This document shows, in pieces, positions 40,456-49,794 of a DNA stretch of 64,000 nucleotides. The stretch's first letter is position 1; every line of letters starts with the position of its first letter. Location: NCBI GenBank assembly GCA_026398695.1, contig JAPLSJ010000085.1:1-64000 (forward strand), read 5' to 3'. Below the pieces are notes generated by a model. That model was given only the letters and a program-made list of their open reading frames with translations. It made no database searches and was not told the DNA's origin. The position numbers and the translations under genes were made by a program. This DNA is from Arenimonas sp. (GTDB lineage Bacteria; Pseudomonadota; Gammaproteobacteria; Xanthomonadales; Xanthomonadaceae).

Positions 40456-40881
40456 ATGAGCCTGAGCCGTCATTTCGCCACCCACGCACGCCAGCTGGAC
40501 ACCGATGCCCGGCAGGCCTTCGGCCGCATCCTCGGCGAGGACGCCACCGCGGCCCAGGCCTGGGTGCCGCGCGTGGACATCAAGGAAGAGGCCGATCGCT
40601 TCGTCATCTTCGCCGACCTGCCGGGCGTCGACCCGAACTCGATCGAAGTGGAGATGGACAAGGGCATCCTGGCCATCAAGGGCCAGCGCAGCACCGGCAC
40701 GGCCGAGGAAGGCGCGCGCTTCTCGCGGATCGAGCGTGCGCACGGCAGCTTCAGTCGCCGCTTCGCGCTGCCCGACAGCGCCAACCCGGAAGGCATCACC
40801 GCGGCCGGCAGGCACGGCGTGCTGGAGATCACCATTCCCAAGCGCGCCGAGACCACGCCGCGGCGCATCCAGGTGCAGTAA
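40456..40881 (+). CDS. Hsp20/alpha-crystallin small heat-shock protein
   Basis: 141 aa chaperone that holds unfolding proteins. The alpha-crystallin domain spans about 35-135: PRVDIKEEADRFVIFADLPGVDPNSIEVEMDKGILAIKG at its start and the GVLEITIPK motif (AxxxnGvLxi) near 120. The C-terminal tail RRIQVQ carries the I-x-V anchoring motif. ATG at 40456 follows cggagaaacacc. cbpA lies 79 bp downstream, making a heat-shock/chaperone pair. The 206 bp gap upstream to the peroxiredoxin start shows no sigma-32 promoter that I can recognise. Confidence 0.93.
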   Translation: MSLSRHFATHARQLDTDARQAFGRILGEDATAAQAWVPRVDIKEEADRFVIFADLPGVDPNSIEVEMDKGILAIKGQRSTGTAEEGARFSRIERAHGSFSRRFALPDSANPEGITAAGRHGVLEITIPKRAETTPRRIQVQ

Positions 40882-40907
40882 CGCACGGTGCAGGGCCGGG
40901 CGAGGCG

Positions 40908-40913
40908 TAAACT
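40908..40913 (+). promoter_or_regulatory. -10-like TAAACT between hsp20 and cbpA
   Basis: TAAACTGGGCC resembles the TATACTGGCC sequences ahead of smc and the macroglobulin gene. It would start a cbpA transcript at about 40920 inside the following hairpin. Confidence 0.3.
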
Positions 40914-40914
40914 G

Positions 40915-40942
40915 GGCCCGCGGGCGATTCCGCGGGCCTTTC
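40915..40942 (+). terminator. terminator-like hairpin between hsp20 and cbpA
   Basis: GGCCCGCGG and CCGCGGGCC form a 9 bp stem with a 6 nt loop, followed by TTTC. It could end the hsp20 message or be a 5' leader structure of cbpA; its right edge is 19 bp before the cbpA ATG. Confidence 0.5.
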
Positions 40943-40960
40943 ACTTGCCAGGGGCGGACG

Positions 40961-41857
40961 ATGCAGTTCAAGGATTACTACGACACGCTCGGCGTGGAGG
41001 CCACGGCCGGCGAGGCGGAGATCAAGACCGCCTACCGCCGGCTGGCGCGCAAGTTCCACCCCGACGTCAGCAAGGAAAAGGGCGCCGAAGAGCGCTTCAA
41101 GGCCATCAACGAGGCCTACGAGGTGCTGCGCGACAAGGAAAAGCGCGCCGAATACGACCGCCTCAAGGCCCAGGGCTATCGCCCGGGCGAGGATTTCCGT
41201 CCGCCGCCGGGCTTCGGCCAGGGCGGGCCGGGCAATGGCGGCTTCCACTACCAGCAGGACTTCGGCCAGGGCGGCGGCTTCAGCGATTTCTTCGAATCGC
41301 TTTTCGGTGGCGGCCGGGGAGGTCCCGGGCGCGCCCAGCCGCAGCCGGCGGGTGACGTGCGGGCCAAGCTCGCCATCCCGCTGGAGCTGGCCTACACCGG
41401 CGGCAAGCAGCGCATCAACGTCGACGGCCGCACGCTGGAAGTGAACGTGCCGGCCGGCATCGCGCCGGGGCAGGTGATCCGGCTGGCGGGGCAGGGCCAC
41501 CGTGGCCCGGGCCGCAGCTCCGACCTGCTGCTGGAAGTGGACTATCGCCCGCACGGCGAGTTCGAAGTGGACGGCCGCAACATCCTCTACACGCTGCCGC
41601 TGGCGCCGTGGCAGGCCGCGCTGGGCGCGACGGTGAGCGTGCTCACGCTGGGCGGCGCGGTGGAGCTGCGCGTGCCGCCTGATTCCGACACCGGCCGCAA
41701 GCTGCGGCTGCGCGGACGCGGGCTGCCGGGCAAGCCCGCCGCGGGTGACCAGATCGTCGAGATCGAAGTGCGCGCGCCCAAGGCCGAGACCGACGCGCAG
41801 AAGGCGCTGTACAGGCAGATGGCCGACGCGTTCGAGTTCGATCCCAGCAAGGCGTGA
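40961..41857 (+). CDS. cbpA: DnaJ-type co-chaperone CbpA
   Basis: 298 aa. The N-terminal J domain (2-70) has the HPD motif in RKFHPDVSKEKG, which stimulates DnaK ATPase. A Gly/Phe-rich segment (FGQGGPGNGGFHYQQDFGQGGGFSDFFESLFGG) follows, then the two C-terminal beta-barrel substrate domains (about 120-290) with no zinc-finger. That layout is CbpA, not DnaJ (375 aa with zinc cysteines). Start ATG at 40961, aggggcgg 6 nt upstream. A strong terminator follows. Confidence 0.94.
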   Translation: MQFKDYYDTLGVEATAGEAEIKTAYRRLARKFHPDVSKEKGAEERFKAINEAYEVLRDKEKRAEYDRLKAQGYRPGEDFRPPPGFGQGGPGNGGFHYQQDFGQGGGFSDFFESLFGGGRGGPGRAQPQPAGDVRAKLAIPLELAYTGGKQRINVDGRTLEVNVPAGIAPGQVIRLAGQGHRGPGRSSDLLLEVDYRPHGEFEVDGRNILYTLPLAPWQAALGATVSVLTLGGAVELRVPPDSDTGRKLRLRGRGLPGKPAAGDQIVEIEVRAPKAETDAQKALYRQMADAFEFDPSKA

Positions 41858-41870
41858 GCGCGGCACCACG

Positions 41871-41901
41871 AAAAAGGCCCGCTTTCGCGGGCCTTTTTCT
41901 T
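41871..41901. terminator. strong bidirectional intrinsic terminator
   Basis: AAAAAGGCCCGC and GCGGGCCTTTTT form a 12 bp stem around the loop TTTC, with U-tracts on both strands. It separates cbpA from the convergent PilH-like gene. Confidence 0.92.
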
Positions 41902-41916
41902 TTCACCGGTAATCGG

Positions 41917-42285
41917 TCAGCCGCCGTTGAGCAGGCCGTTGATCACTTCGATGAGCTGGTTTTCGTTGAAGGGCTTGGTGATGTAGGCCTTCGCGCCCTG
42001 GCGCATGCCCCAGACCTTGTCGGTCTCCTGGTCCTTGGTGGTGACCAGCACGATGGGAATGTGCGAGGTGGTGGCTTCCTTCGAGATGGCGCGCGTGGCC
42101 TGGAACCCGTTGAGGTTCGGCATCACCACGTCCATCAGGATCAGGTCGGGCTTGTTGGCCTTCGCGGCTTCGACACCAGCGGCACCGTCTTCGGCGGTCA
42201 GGGCTTCGTGCCCCAGCTTCTCGACAATGCGCTTCATGCCCATGAGCTGGGACGGGGAATCATCAACAATCAGGATGCGTGCCAT
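41917..42285 (-). CDS. PilH-like single-domain response regulator
   Basis: 122 aa CheY-like receiver. The acidic pocket is in LIVDDSPSQ (D8, D9), the phosphoacceptor is D52 in ILMDVVMPNLNG, and the conserved Thr and Lys lie in LVTTKD and ITKPF (K104). It closely follows PilH of the twitching-motility Chp system (KLGHEALTAEDGAAGVEA, DKVWGMRQGAKAYITKPF). The usual pilG-pilI-pilJ-chpA partners are not beside it, so either PilH is detached in this genome or this is a paralogue. The ATG at 42285 is the family start; the longer ORF-track start is not. Confidence 0.9.
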   Translation of the reverse strand: MARILIVDDSPSQLMGMKRIVEKLGHEALTAEDGAAGVEAAKANKPDLILMDVVMPNLNGFQATRAISKEATTSHIPIVLVTTKDQETDKVWGMRQGAKAYITKPFNENQLIEVINGLLNGG

Positions 42286-42346
42286 GAATGGGCCTCCAAC
42301 GGGTAGGTGATTGTATGCCGGGGGGGCGGTCAAGGTGCAAGCCGGG

Positions 42347-43339
42347 TCAGAACCGGACAACCGTTCGTCCGAAAGATCCACCGGCCAGCATGGCCGGGAA
42401 GACCTCGGGAAGGCCGTCCAACAGGGTTTCGCGGGTGCAGATGGCGTCCAGGTGGGCGGGTTTCCAGGGCCCTGCCAGGCGTTCCCAGACCTGTTCGCGC
42501 TGGCCCCGGGCGGTGCCGGCCGAGGCGATGCCCAGCAGGGAAACGCCCCGGATGATGAAGGGCATCACCGTGGTGGACAGGCCCGGGCCGCCGGCCAGGC
42601 CGCAGCTGGCGATGTTGCCGTAGGGCTGGATGACGCGGGTGAGGGCGGCCAGCGCCGGGTCGCCGACGTTGTCGATGGCGCCGGCCCAGCGGGCGTTCTC
42701 GAGCGGGCGCGTGGCGTTGGCCAGGGTGTCGCGCGGGAAGACTTCGCGGGCGCCGATGTGCCGCAGGAAATCGGTGTGTTCGGACTTGCCGGAAATGGCG
42801 TGCGCCTCGTAGCCGGCGCGCGTCAGGATATCGATGGCCAGCATGCCCACGCCGCCGGTGGCGCCGGTGACCACCACCGGGCCCTGGTCGGGCGACTGGC
42901 CGTTGTGCTCCATGCGCAGCAGCGACAGGCCCGCGGTGAAGCCCGCCGTGCCCAGCACCATCGCTTCGCGCAGCGACAGGCCGGCGGGCAGGGGGATCGT
43001 CCACTTCGCCTCCAGCCGCACGTATTCCGAATAGCCGCCGTCGCGGGTTTCCGACAGTCCGCTGCCGGTGCACAGCACCGCGTCGCCTTCCTTGAAGCGC
43101 GCATCGCTGGACGCCACCACGTGGCCGGCCACGTCGATGCCGCCGACCATCGGGAAGCGGCGCAGGATCTTGCCGGTGCCGGTTCCCGCCAGGGCGTCCT
43201 TGTAGTTCACGCTCGAGTACGCGGCCTTGACCACCACTTCGCCGGGCGCGAGGTCGTCGAGGGTGATCGCTTCGATGCCGGCGCGGTGGCCGCCTTCGGA
43301 GTGGATGCGGAAGGCGCGGAACGAAGTGTCGGGTTTCAT
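42347..43339 (-). CDS. YhdH/AcuI-family NADPH:quinone (acrylyl-CoA) reductase
   Basis: 330 aa zinc-independent medium-chain dehydrogenase. The N-terminal GroES-like part (SSVNYKDALAGTGTGKILRRFPMVGGIDVAGHV) is typical of YhdH/AcuI, and the Rossmann motif is VTGATGGVGMLAIDIL. AcuI reduces acrylyl-CoA to propionyl-CoA; other members are quinone reductases, and the sequence alone cannot decide. The start overlaps the stop of the secreted unknown (ATGA), so it is translated from the end of the 2-oxoglutarate dehydrogenase operon. Confidence 0.9.
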   Translation of the reverse strand: MKPDTSFRAFRIHSEGGHRAGIEAITLDDLAPGEVVVKAAYSSVNYKDALAGTGTGKILRRFPMVGGIDVAGHVVASSDARFKEGDAVLCTGSGLSETRDGGYSEYVRLEAKWTIPLPAGLSLREAMVLGTAGFTAGLSLLRMEHNGQSPDQGPVVVTGATGGVGMLAIDILTRAGYEAHAISGKSEHTDFLRHIGAREVFPRDTLANATRPLENARWAGAIDNVGDPALAALTRVIQPYGNIASCGLAGGPGLSTTVMPFIIRGVSLLGIASAGTARGQREQVWERLAGPWKPAHLDAICTRETLLDGLPEVFPAMLAGGSFGRTVVRF

Positions 43340-44175
43340 TGCGCTGGTGCGTCCTGGTCTACCTGGCCGATGCGGCCGCCTTCGATCTTCCAAAGCCGCT
43401 GGTCCTGCGTTGCCACGAACACGGGCAGGCCGTAAGACAGGTTCATGAAGACATGGATCTCGTTTGGCAGGGCGCTGGTGATGTGCGACACCATGACCGC
43501 CGAGATCGCTCCTTCCGGAGCGTTGCTTTCGTCGTGGGACAGGCAGCTTCGCGTGTGGCTGTAGTGGTCCAGGAACCGGCCTTCGGCGTCGTAGCTGAAG
43601 CGATGGAAGCCGCCGAGCGGGTACACGCCTTTCGCCAGGTGCGGCGGCATCAGGTAGACCGCCCAGCCGCCGTGCCCGTCGGGCAAGGTGGCGGTGTTGT
43701 AGGCGGCCCGGCTGCAGGACATCCATTCACGGCTGCGCGCGTCGTCGCGCAGGCGCAGCTGCAGAACTTCGTTGGCTTCCAGCGGTCGCGGCGTGGTGTT
43801 CTCGCGTAGCGAGGCCAGGGGTTCGGAGGCAAAATCAACGGTGCCGTCCGCGAACGCAACCTGCTTTCCGTCCACTTCCGACAGGTAGGCTACGCTCCAG
43901 ATTGACGGCGTGGCCGTCGGCGCCGTTACCCAGCCGGTGGGGTTGCCCGGGATCCGCTTGGCCGAGCCGTCGCGGCCGACCAAGCCTTGGTCCATCAGCT
44001 GGTCGGTGGTCAGCCAGGCGGTGCGGTCGGCGCGGTAGAGGTTGAGTCCAAGCGACTCGGCCGCGCGCAGCGCCCGCGATTCAATGTCGGCGGGCGCGGC
44101 GTCGCTGGCCGAAGCCACCGACGCCAACACCAGGGCGAGCGCTGCGGCGAAACCGCGCAGCCGCGCGCGCCTCAT
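43336..44175 (-). CDS. uncharacterised exported protein in the lpdA operon
   Basis: 279 aa. I do not recognise a family. The ATG at 44175 overlaps the lpdA stop (TGATG) and gives a signal peptide LRGFAAALALVLASVASASDA. The mature protein is a predicted soluble beta-rich domain with aromatic motifs (GWAVYLMPPHLAKGVYPLGGFHRFSYD, FLDHYSHTRSCLSHDE) and two Cys (CSRAAYN, RSCLSH) that may form a disulfide. It lies between lpdA and the AcuI-type gene with overlaps on both sides. No link to the dehydrogenase is apparent beyond the operon position. Confidence 0.8.
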   Translation of the reverse strand: MRRARLRGFAAALALVLASVASASDAAPADIESRALRAAESLGLNLYRADRTAWLTTDQLMDQGLVGRDGSAKRIPGNPTGWVTAPTATPSIWSVAYLSEVDGKQVAFADGTVDFASEPLASLRENTTPRPLEANEVLQLRLRDDARSREWMSCSRAAYNTATLPDGHGGWAVYLMPPHLAKGVYPLGGFHRFSYDAEGRFLDHYSHTRSCLSHDESNAPEGAISAVMVSHITSALPNEIHVFMNLSYGLPVFVATQDQRLWKIEGGRIGQVDQDAPAQ

Positions 44176-45599
44176 CAGTTCGCCTTGTGGATGGCGCGCT
44201 TGTCCACGGCCATGGCGGCGTCGTGGATGGCTTCCGACAGCGTGGGGTGGGCGTGGCAGATGCGCGCCAGGTCCTCGGCCGAGCCGTGGAACTCCATCGC
44301 CAGCACGCCTTCGTGCACGAGTTCGGAAACGCCCACGCCCACCAGGTGCATGCCCAGGATGCGGTCGGTTTCCTCGTGCGCGATCACCTTCACGAAGCCG
44401 GCCGGTTCGCCCATGGCGACGGCGCGGCCCACGGCGGCGAACGGGAAGCTGCCGGTCTTGTAGGGGATGCCCTCGGCCTTGAGCTGCTGCTCGGTCTTGC
44501 CGACCCAGGCGATTTCCGGCTCGGTGTAGATGACCCACGGGATGGTGTCGAGGTTGACGTGGCCCGGCAGGCCGGCAATGAGCTCGGCCACGGCGATGCC
44601 TTCCTCGAAGCCCTTGTGCGCCAGCATCGGCCCGCGCACGCAGTCGCCCACGGCCCAGATGCCCTCGACGCCGGTGAAGCAGTGCTCGTCGACTTCGATC
44701 TGGCCGCGCTCGTTGATCTTCACGCCGGTGCCGTCGGCCAGCAGGCCTTTGGACGCGGCCTTGCGGCCCACCGCAACCAGCAGTTTGTCCACCACCAGGG
44801 TCTGTTCGGTCTTGCCGTCGCTGAAGGCCAGGTGCACGCCGTCCTTCTTCACTTCGGCCTTGCTCAGCTTGGTCCCCAGCTTGATGTCCAAGCCCTGCTT
44901 CTTGAACTCCTTGAGCGCGACCTTCGCCGCTTCGGCGTCCACGGCGGCCAGGAAATCAGGCATCGCTTCCAGGATGGTCACTTCCGAACCCAGGCGCTTC
45001 CACACGCTGCCCAGCTCCAGGCCGATCACGCCGGCGCCGATCACGCCCAGGCGCTTGGGCACTTCGGTGAAATCGAGCGCGCCGACGTTGTCGACGATGT
45101 GCTTGCCGTCGAACTTCGCGAACGGCAGCTCGATCGAATCCGAGCCCGCGGCGATGACGACGTGCTTGCCCACCAGCTCGACTTCCGTGCCGTCGTGCTG
45201 CTTCACCTTGACGACCTTGCCCGGGTGCAGCGTGCCGAAGCCGTAGTAGGCCGTGATCTTGTTGGCCTTGAACAGCGACGCGATGCCGCCGGTGAACTGC
45301 TTCACGATCTTGTCCTTGCGGGCAATCATCGTGCCGACGTCCATCTTGGCACCGGTGGTGGTGATGCCGTGGTCCGCGAACTGGTGCTGCAGGTTCCAGT
45401 ACTGGCGCGACGAGTCGAGCAGCGCCTTGGACGGGATGCAGCCGATGCGCAGGCAGGTGCCGCCCAGGGCCGGCTTGCCGTCCTTGCCCAGCGCGGCGTC
45501 GATGCAGGCCACCTTCATGCCCAGCTGCGCGGCGCGGATGGCGGCGTGGTAGCCGGCGGGGCCGGCACCGATGACGACGACGTCGTATTGCTCAGACAT
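44175..45599 (-). CDS. lpdA: dihydrolipoyl dehydrogenase (E3)
   Basis: 474 aa FAD flavoprotein that reoxidises lipoyl groups with NAD+ in the 2-oxoglutarate dehydrogenase complex. FAD-binding GAGPAGYHAA at residue 11, redox disulfide GGTCLRIGCIPSKALL (C49/C54), NAD-binding GAGVIGLELGSVWKRLG near 187, and the C-terminal catalytic dyad HAHPTLSEAIHDA are all present. It follows sucB by 14 bp, as expected for the sucA-sucB-lpdA operon. Confidence 0.97.
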   Translation of the reverse strand: MSEQYDVVVIGAGPAGYHAAIRAAQLGMKVACIDAALGKDGKPALGGTCLRIGCIPSKALLDSSRQYWNLQHQFADHGITTTGAKMDVGTMIARKDKIVKQFTGGIASLFKANKITAYYGFGTLHPGKVVKVKQHDGTEVELVGKHVVIAAGSDSIELPFAKFDGKHIVDNVGALDFTEVPKRLGVIGAGVIGLELGSVWKRLGSEVTILEAMPDFLAAVDAEAAKVALKEFKKQGLDIKLGTKLSKAEVKKDGVHLAFSDGKTEQTLVVDKLLVAVGRKAASKGLLADGTGVKINERGQIEVDEHCFTGVEGIWAVGDCVRGPMLAHKGFEEGIAVAELIAGLPGHVNLDTIPWVIYTEPEIAWVGKTEQQLKAEGIPYKTGSFPFAAVGRAVAMGEPAGFVKVIAHEETDRILGMHLVGVGVSELVHEGVLAMEFHGSAEDLARICHAHPTLSEAIHDAAMAVDKRAIHKAN

Positions 45600-45613
45600 T
45601 TTGGATTCCTTGC

Positions 45614-46792
45614 TTACAGGCCAAGCAGCATGCGGTGCGGATTCTCGAGCTGGTTCTTGATGTCCACCAGGAACAGCACCGCGTCCTTGCCGTCGATGAT
45701 GCGGTGGTCATACGAAAGCGCGATGTACATCATCGGCGCGATGATGACCTGGCCGTTCTCGGCGATCGGGCGCTCCTTGATGGCGTGCATGCCCAGGATG
45801 GCCGACTGCGGCGGGTTGACGATCGGCGTGCTCATCAGCGAGCCGAAGGTGCCGCCGTTGGTGATCGTGAACGTGCCGCCCTGCAGGTCCTCGAGCTTCA
45901 GGCCGCCCTCGCGGGCCGCCTTGGCGTAGCCGGCGATCGAGCCTTCGATGTCGGCGAACGACATGTTCTCGACGTTGCGCAGCACCGGGGTCACGAGGCC
46001 CTTTTCGGTGGCCACGGCGATCGAGATGTCGGCATAGCCGTGGTAGATCACGTCGGTGCCGTCCACGGAGGAGTTCACCACCGGGTACTTCTGCAGCGCG
46101 TTGGCGGCGGCCTTGGCGAAGAAGCTCATGAAGCCGAGCTTGATGCCGTGCGACTTCTCGAAGCCTTCGCCCAGCTCCTTGCGCATGGCCATGACCTTGG
46201 ACAGGTTGACCTCGTTGAACGAAGTCAGCATGGCGATGGAGTTCTTGGACTGCATCATGCGCTCGGCGATGCGCTGGCGGATGCGGGTCATCGGCACGCG
46301 CTGCTCGGGGCGGGCGCCACCGCCGACCTTGATGTGGTTGACCACGTCTTCCTTGGTCACGCGGCCACCGCGGCCGGTGCCGGCGACGTCGGCCGGGTTC
46401 ACGTCGTTGCGCGCGGCGTACGCGGCGGCACCCGGCGGAAGCTCGGCGCTGCCGGTCTTGGCGGCGGGGGCGGCGGCCTTGGCCGGCGCGGCGGCGGCCG
46501 GAGCGGCGGCCGCAGGCGCAGCAGCAGCGGCGGGCGCCGGTGCGGCGGCGACGGCGCCTTCCTCGATGATCGCCACGACCTGCTGGCTGGTCACCGTGTC
46601 GCCTTCCTTGAACTTGATTTCCTTGATCACGCCGTCCACCGGCGAGGGCACTTCCAGCACCACCTTGTCGGTCTCGAGGTCGAGCAGGTTCTCGTCGCGG
46701 CGCACGCTGTCGCCGGCCTTCTTGTGCCAGGTGGCGATGGTGGCGTCGGAAACGGATTCCGGCAGGACCGGTACTTTGACTTCGATGCTCAT
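45614..46792 (-). CDS. sucB: dihydrolipoamide succinyltransferase (E2)
   Basis: 392 aa core of the 2-oxoglutarate dehydrogenase complex. The lipoyl domain (1-75) carries the lipoylated Lys43 in [11 protein letters not shown]; an Ala/Pro linker (85-120) follows, then the E1/E3-binding domain ([28 protein letters not shown], about 125-155) and the catalytic domain with SYDHRIIDG near 365. Spacing of 28 bp from sucA. Confidence 0.97.
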   Translation of the reverse strand: MSIEVKVPVLPESVSDATIATWHKKAGDSVRRDENLLDLETDKVVLEVPSPVDGVIKEIKFKEGDTVTSQQVVAIIEEGAVAAAPAPAAAAAPAAAAPAAAAPAKAAAPAAKTGSAELPPGAAAYAARNDVNPADVAGTGRGGRVTKEDVVNHIKVGGGARPEQRVPMTRIRQRIAERMMQSKNSIAMLTSFNEVNLSKVMAMRKELGEGFEKSHGIKLGFMSFFAKAAANALQKYPVVNSSVDGTDVIYHGYADISIAVATEKGLVTPVLRNVENMSFADIEGSIAGYAKAAREGGLKLEDLQGGTFTITNGGTFGSLMSTPIVNPPQSAILGMHAIKERPIAENGQVIIAPMMYIALSYDHRIIDGKDAVLFLVDIKNQLENPHRMLLGL

Positions 46793-46820
46793 GGACGACG
46801 TCCTGTGGCTTGGTGTGCGG

Positions 46821-49646
46821 TTATTCGGCGGTGTGGGTGTTCGGCGCGTTCACGAGGGCGTCCTCGATCAGCTTCGCCTGTTCTTCGACGTGCGTGTTGG
46901 CGTGGCCGGCGGCCGGCGACGCCGAGCGCGAACGCCCCGCGTAGCTCAGCGACTGGCCCTTGCCCAGGCAATGGTCCAGGTGGTGGCGGATCTGGTACCA
47001 CGCGCCCTGGTTCATCGGCTCTTCCTGGCACCAGACCACTTCCTTGGCGCCCGACAGCCGCTTGAGTTCGGCGGCCAGCTCGGGGCGGGGGAAGGGGTAG
47101 AGCTGCTCGACGCGCACGATGGCGACGTCGGTGATCTTCTTGGCTTCGGCCGCTTCGACCAGGTCGTAGTAGACCTTGCCGCCGCAGACCACGACCCGGC
47201 GCGCCTTCTTCGGATCCTTGGCGACGGTGTCGGGGATCAGGTTCTGGAAGCCGCCGCCGGTGAGTTCGTCCAGCGTGGACACCGACAGCTTGTTGCGCAG
47301 CATGGACTTGGGCGTCATCACCACCAGCGGCTTGCGGGTGGCGCGCAGCATCTGCCGGCGCAGCATGTGGAACATCTGCGCGGGCGTGGTGGGCGTGCAC
47401 ACCTGGATGTTGTCGAGCGCGCACAGCTGCAGGAAGCGCTCGAGGCGCGCTGAACTGTGCTCGGGGCCCTGGCCTTCGTAGCCGTGCGGCAGGAACAGCA
47501 CCAGGCCGCACAGGCGGTCCCACTTGGACTCGCCCGAGGTGATGAACTGGTCGATGACGACCTGGGCGCCGTTGGCGAAGTCGCCGAACTGGCCTTCCCA
47601 GATGTTGAGCGTGCTCGGCTCGGCGGTGGAATAGCCGTACTCGAACGCCATCACCGCTTCCTCGCTGAGCAGCGAGTCGATGATCATCACGTGCTCGGGA
47701 TTGGCGGCCAGCTGGCGCAGGGGCAGGGTGGCTTCACCCTTCACCTGGTCGTGCAGCACGGCGTGGCGATGGAAGAAGGTGCCGCGGCCGGCGTCCTGGC
47801 CGACCAGGCGCAGGCGGTAGCCTTCGGCCAGCAGGCTGGCGTAGGCCAGGTTCTCGGCGAAGCCCCAGTCCATGGCCAGCTCGCCGGCCTTCATCTTGAG
47901 GCGGTCTTCGTAGATCTTGGCCACGCGCGGGTGCAGCGTGAGTTCGGCCGGCAGGGTGTTGATGGTGGTGGCCAGCGCATCGAGCGCGGGGCGCGCGACC
48001 TGGGTGTCCACCGCGTCCGACAGCTTGCCCTTGAGCCACGGCGTCCAGTCGACCGCGAACGGGTCGGGGCCGACGGTGGCCAGGTCGGTGGTGACGTCGC
48101 CCTTGTCCAGGCGGTCGCGGTAGGCGTCCACCAGGGCCTTGGCGCCGGCGGCATCGAGCACGCCGTCGGCCGCGAGGCGCTCGGCGTACAGCTCGCGCGT
48201 GGTCTTGCGGGCGCGGATGTTCTTGTACATCAGCGGCTGGGTGGCGGCGGGCTCGTCGGCCTCGTTGTGGCCGTGGCGGCGGTAGCACACCAGGTCGATC
48301 ACCACGTCGCGCTGGAATTCCTTGCGGAAGTCGAACGCCAGCTGGGCGCAGAAAGCGACCGCTTCCGGGTCGTCGCCGTTCACGTGCAGCACCGGGGCGC
48401 CGATGATCTTGGCCGGGTCGGTGCAGTAGAAGGTGGAGCGGGCGTCGTCCTGGCGGCTGATGGTGAAGCCGACCTGGTTGTTGATGACCACGTGCACCGT
48501 GCCGCCGACCGCGAAACCGCGCGCCTGCGACATCTGGAACAGTTCCATGATGACGCCCTGGCCCGCGAACGCCGCGTCGCCGTGGATCAGCACCGGCAGC
48601 ACCTGCTGGCGCTTGCCGTCTTCGCGGCGCATCTGGCGCGCGCGCACCGAACCGGCGACCACCGGGTCGACGATCTCGAGGTGCGAGGGGTTGAACGCCA
48701 GCGCCAGGTGCACCGGGCCGCCGGGGGTGGCGACGTCGGAGGAATAACCCATGTGGTACTTCACGTCGCCCGAGTGCGCCGGGTCGTCGTTGTGTTCGAA
48801 CTGGCCGCGGAACTCGTTGAACAGCTTGTGCGGCGGCTTGCCCATCGTGTTGATCAGCACGTTCAGGCGGCCGCGGTGGGCCATGCCGATCACCACGTCC
48901 TTGATGCCGTCGCTGCCGCCGCGGCGGATCAGCGTGTCCATCAGCGGGATCAGCGAATCGCCGCCTTCCAGCGAGAAACGCTTCTGGCCCACGAAGGCCG
49001 TGTGCAGGTAGCGCTCCAGGCCCTCGGCCGCCGTAAGGCGTTCGAGCAGGCGCTTGCGGTCGTCGGCGGCGAAGCCGTACTTGCCCGACGCGCCTTCCAG
49101 GCGCTGCTGCATCCAGCGGCGCTGGTTGGCGTCGGAGATGTGCATGAACTCGGCGCCGATGCTGCCCGAGTAGGACGCGCGCAGCTTGGCCAGCAGGTCG
49201 CGCAGCTTGAGCTTCTTCTCGGGGAACCAGCTGTCGACCGTGAACTCCTGGTCGAGGTCGGCATTGCCCAGGCCGTGGAAGGGCAGGTCGAGGTCGGGCG
49301 CGTCCTGCTTGGCCATCATGCCCAGCGGGTCGAGGTTGGCGCCCAGGTGGCCACGCGACCGGTAGGCGGTGACGATCTTGCCGACGGCGGCCTGCTTGCG
49401 CGCGGTCTCGTCGTCCATCGCACCGGGCTGCACGCCGGCCTTGGCGGCGGCCTGCACGCGGGCCATGACGGCCGAGTGCGGCACGTCGCCGGCTTCGCGG
49501 CCCTTGAAGCCGTCGAAGTAGGCTTTCCAGGCCGGGGCCACGCTGGCGGGGTCGACCAGGTACTGCTCGTACAGGTCTTCGATGAAGGCGGCATTGCCGC
49601 CGGCAAGCTGAGAGGTCTGCTTGAACTGCTTGATCAGACTGTCCAC
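46821..49646 (-). CDS. sucA: 2-oxoglutarate dehydrogenase E1 component
   Basis: About 941 aa from the GTG at 49646 ([18 protein letters not shown]); the ORF track uses a GTG 18 bp earlier. The shorter start matches the family N-terminus and has aggg just upstream. The E1 decarboxylates 2-oxoglutarate with thiamine diphosphate and passes succinyl to SucB. Motifs: [12 protein letters not shown], the ThDP motif [50 protein letters not shown], and in the C-terminal half [23 protein letters not shown] and [14 protein letters not shown]. First gene of the operon. Length is normal. Confidence 0.97.
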   Translation of the reverse strand: MDSLIKQFKQTSQLAGGNAAFIEDLYEQYLVDPASVAPAWKAYFDGFKGREAGDVPHSAVMARVQAAAKAGVQPGAMDDETARKQAAVGKIVTAYRSRGHLGANLDPLGMMAKQDAPDLDLPFHGLGNADLDQEFTVDSWFPEKKLKLRDLLAKLRASYSGSIGAEFMHISDANQRRWMQQRLEGASGKYGFAADDRKRLLERLTAAEGLERYLHTAFVGQKRFSLEGGDSLIPLMDTLIRRGGSDGIKDVVIGMAHRGRLNVLINTMGKPPHKLFNEFRGQFEHNDDPAHSGDVKYHMGYSSDVATPGGPVHLALAFNPSHLEIVDPVVAGSVRARQMRREDGKRQQVLPVLIHGDAAFAGQGVIMELFQMSQARGFAVGGTVHVVINNQVGFTISRQDDARSTFYCTDPAKIIGAPVLHVNGDDPEAVAFCAQLAFDFRKEFQRDVVIDLVCYRRHGHNEADEPAATQPLMYKNIRARKTTRELYAERLAADGVLDAAGAKALVDAYRDRLDKGDVTTDLATVGPDPFAVDWTPWLKGKLSDAVDTQVARPALDALATTINTLPAELTLHPRVAKIYEDRLKMKAGELAMDWGFAENLAYASLLAEGYRLRLVGQDAGRGTFFHRHAVLHDQVKGEATLPLRQLAANPEHVMIIDSLLSEEAVMAFEYGYSTAEPSTLNIWEGQFGDFANGAQVVIDQFITSGESKWDRLCGLVLFLPHGYEGQGPEHSSARLERFLQLCALDNIQVCTPTTPAQMFHMLRRQMLRATRKPLVVMTPKSMLRNKLSVSTLDELTGGGFQNLIPDTVAKDPKKARRVVVCGGKVYYDLVEAAEAKKITDVAIVRVEQLYPFPRPELAAELKRLSGAKEVVWCQEEPMNQGAWYQIRHHLDHCLGKGQSLSYAGRSRSASPAAGHANTHVEEQAKLIEDALVNAPNTHTAE

Positions 49647-49733
49647 GACCCTGGCCTGGCCCACTGGAGGGCCGTAAGTGTTTGATGGAATGGGATGTCG
49701 GGCTGTCGCCGGGGCACGACGACAAGGCCGCTG

Positions 49734-49739
49734 ATTATA
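49734..49739 (-). promoter_or_regulatory. -10 box upstream of sucA
   Basis: Consensus TATAAT on the minus strand, 88 bp before the sucA start, in the divergent-free gap to the acetyltransferase gene. The -35 position holds TTCTAA at 18 bp, only a weak match. Confidence 0.5.
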
Positions 49740-49794
49740 GCCGGCACGGTCGCGCTTTTAGAACCCGATGGGGCCAAGCCGGGTCGGCTGCCGC

